Below, piece by piece: positions 62,120-64,000 of a DNA stretch of 64,000 nt. This stretch comes from Eucalyptus grandis. Its lineage: Eukaryota; Streptophyta; Magnoliopsida; Myrtales; Myrtaceae. A program made the position numbers and the translations under genes. Location: contig NC_052614.1 in the NCBI RefSeq assembly GCF_016545825.1, positions 1,898,630 through 1,962,629 on the forward strand. The letters are read 5' to 3'. Positions within the stretch are counted from its first letter, which is position 1; the number at the start of each line of letters is the position of its first letter. Below the pieces are notes generated by a model. The model was not told the origin of the DNA, did not search any database, and saw only the letters and a program-made list of their open reading frames with translations.

Positions 62120-63903
62120 ACGACTATAAGGCCTTGTCAAACAACGCCCGAAACTGCCCTTTCGGGCCCATGGAGGCTGAAGGGTCAAACTCATGAGGCA
62201 TCGCATCAATGCGAATGGGGTGAATTAACTATTGAAATGTGACTTGTAAAAAAGGAATGTGATTATCTTCATTTGCTTGAATGACGATTATCACGTTGAT
62301 GCAAGTAAAAATCCAAAAGATTTTTTTGACCAGAACAAACCACCGTAAGGCCCAATGTTTTAAGCTATTACATGAACCGATAAAATCCCCGACTTGAAAA
62401 GACCAAAAATATTCGGTTCAAGTCATATTGGTTTTGGTATTTTTTACACCCCTACTAGGTGAGGGTCATCACACCCTTGGCTATTTGGCATGGTATTTTT
62501 TTTTTACTAATATGTAAAAAGTCAACTTGATCAATGGACAGAGGGTAATGAAACTTTATTGGAGAAAACACCAATATACTTGTATTTTTTTAATATATAT
62601 ACTAGTAACTACATTCTATGAAATTCCATATCAACTACATAGGGATAAGAACACTAAGGATGCCATAACTATCATACAACATTCACTTGAGTATTTCATT
62701 AATGTATAATTGTTCATTTGAGTTACTATTTTGACAATCTGTCATAAATAGCTTTTTCACTTAATTTTATATCCAACGTGGTTTTCTAAGTCCAGCATTT
62801 TGTCCAACATGGCGAGTTTAAAAAATGTATGTATCTCTCTCCTTCTCTCTAACTACTTCCTCTATTGAAACGATAATGTCTCTCTCTAAATGTTTTGTCA
62901 AATGATGACATTTCTCTCTCCCCGAAAGCTTCCTCTATGAAAGTCGAAGAGCCCATAGAAGAAAAAGCTTCCTCTCTTGGGCACGTCCTCTGTCTTCTTT
63001 ACTCTCCCTCGCTTACTCAATGTCACCTCTCTCGCTCAATGGAGACTAAAGGCATGGGAAAAGGGAAAAATGAGGGCTTGGTGCGCGACGAATCTTGTTG
63101 GACTTCATGGCCCCAATAGCAAAAAAGGTTGACTTTTATTTTGGTTTTTAATTTGAATTTAATAATATAATTGGGTTTGTGTATAAATAAAAGCTGGGAT
63201 GCTTGGGAGTTGCATGGAAAGATGATTGTTCTTTCGCAAAGGATATGCTTATTCATTCATTCGACGAGCTTGTTTGTTTTATATTTGTTTCCACTCAATG
63301 TCATGGCTACGTCATAACATCTGTCAATTGGCTCTGAAAAACTTACTGTCAAATGTGTGTTTTTAGTGCAAGCCTTACTAGGATTTTTAAGACCTCTGCA
63401 ACTTTGATGAAAAACAATTTTGGCGAGGAGGAAAGGAGTTCCATTGTGGGGCAAATCATCTCAAAAGGGTTGAAATTGTCGGTTCCAGTTCAACTTTGTT
63501 AAATCATAACCTCTATTTACCCTGGCTAAATTTCTTCTCGAGGAGGCAGTTGGATTGGAGAAGATAATAATTGACATTGAATTAAGGATGTCGCGTCATG
63601 GGGTGCCTGTTGAGCCTCATGATCTTTGGGATTTCCTTGAAGTGATTCAACTGCAAGAAGGCCATCGAAAAGCTTCACAAAATGCTAAAGTAATAACCAA
63701 TTTTCGTTTCAGTAGACTCCATTACAAGCCATGAAAGCATAAGCAAATCACAGGTAGATGGTAAACCCTTGAAAATAGAATTACTGCTCTGTTTGTGCCA
63801 CTTGTGACAGTGTGCGAAAACACAATACGTGGACAATAAATTGGGTTTAACAAATGATATGATGTTGCTTCATTTTCAGTTTTTCGAGCTTGACGTTTCT
63901 TTT
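62120..63903. other. No recognisable gene
   Basis: Mixed AT-rich sequence. A small plus-strand frame at 62895-63119 and a TATAAATA motif near 63181 are seen, but no gene model can be supported. Confidence 0.35.
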
Positions 63904-64000
63904 GGGAAAAGTGCCAAAAAAGTCCTAAACCTTTTGGCTTTGTGCCGATTTAGTCATAAACCTTTTTTTGGTACCGATTTAGTCCTAAACCTTTTTACGT
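63904..64000. mobile_element. Left tip of an inverted-repeat element, cut by window end
   Basis: Starts GGGAAAAGTGCCAAAAAAGT and continues with tandem 'ccgatttagtcctaaacctttt' phrases. These are the same terminal type as 55141-56037. The rest lies outside the window. Confidence 0.65.

Noticed and set aside
1..64000. tRNA, rRNA or other structured RNA genes
   Set aside because: I looked for the tRNA box motifs and rRNA-like stretches by eye and found none convincing. A covariance-model search would be needed to exclude them.

Overview
This window is nuclear DNA from a flowering plant. Genes are broken by many GT-AG introns, spacers are AT-rich, CT/GA microsatellites are frequent, and non-LTR and inverted-repeat transposon remnants are present. 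The three recognisable genes are plant-type: a CBP60 calmodulin-binding protein, the anaphase-promoting complex subunit APC4, and a TIR-NBS-LRR (TNL) immune receptor. A TNL excludes grasses, so this is a eudicot. The leucine-rich repeat style (units of about 45 residues like LPKSGRLKELKAKACENLAEI) reminds me of Myrtaceae such as Eucalyptus, but that is inference from memory.

Layout. 0.1-7.1 kb: a CBP60-family gene on the plus strand, convergent with the next gene; it has at least one frame break. 8.6-26.3 kb: a 19-exon APC4 gene on the minus strand. I could resolve every exon; the spliced length falls exactly one base short of an open frame, and the lesion maps to a T run in exon 15. Its 4.1-kb intron 10 holds a LINE fragment, a 79-bp tandem duplication and a GA microsatellite. 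26.3-39 kb: a duplication and repeat zone with a small inverted-repeat transposon (27.88-28.51 kb), an APC4 exon-1 fragment (30 kb), a scrambled set of APC4 exon and intron pieces (32-37.8 kb), and a roughly 0.7-kb unit of unknown nature present about 2.2 times. 39.4-47.1 kb: a TNL gene on the minus strand with intact TIR and NBS exons, an unusual six-copy 78-bp coding minisatellite between a membrane segment and the TIR domain, and an LRR exon with several small frame breaks. 47.1-54.5 kb: tandemly repeated TNL-upstream sequence, a G-rich tract and a 697-bp tandem duplication. 55.1-56.0 kb: an inverted-repeat element. 56.6-62.1 kb: a degenerate copy of APC4 exons 1-5. The last 2 kb contain no gene I recognise and end in the tip of another inverted-repeat element.

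Functionally the genes are independent. APC4 is a scaffold subunit of the cell-cycle ubiquitin ligase APC/C. The TNL is an intracellular immune receptor, and CBP60 proteins are calmodulin-binding DNA-binding factors, some of which control salicylic-acid immunity. The most informative theme is structural: repeated copying of the 5' half of an essential single-copy gene beside a resistance-gene locus that is itself expanding by tandem duplication. Small indels in all three genes, including the essential one, mean residual assembly indels must be considered before any of them is called a pseudogene.
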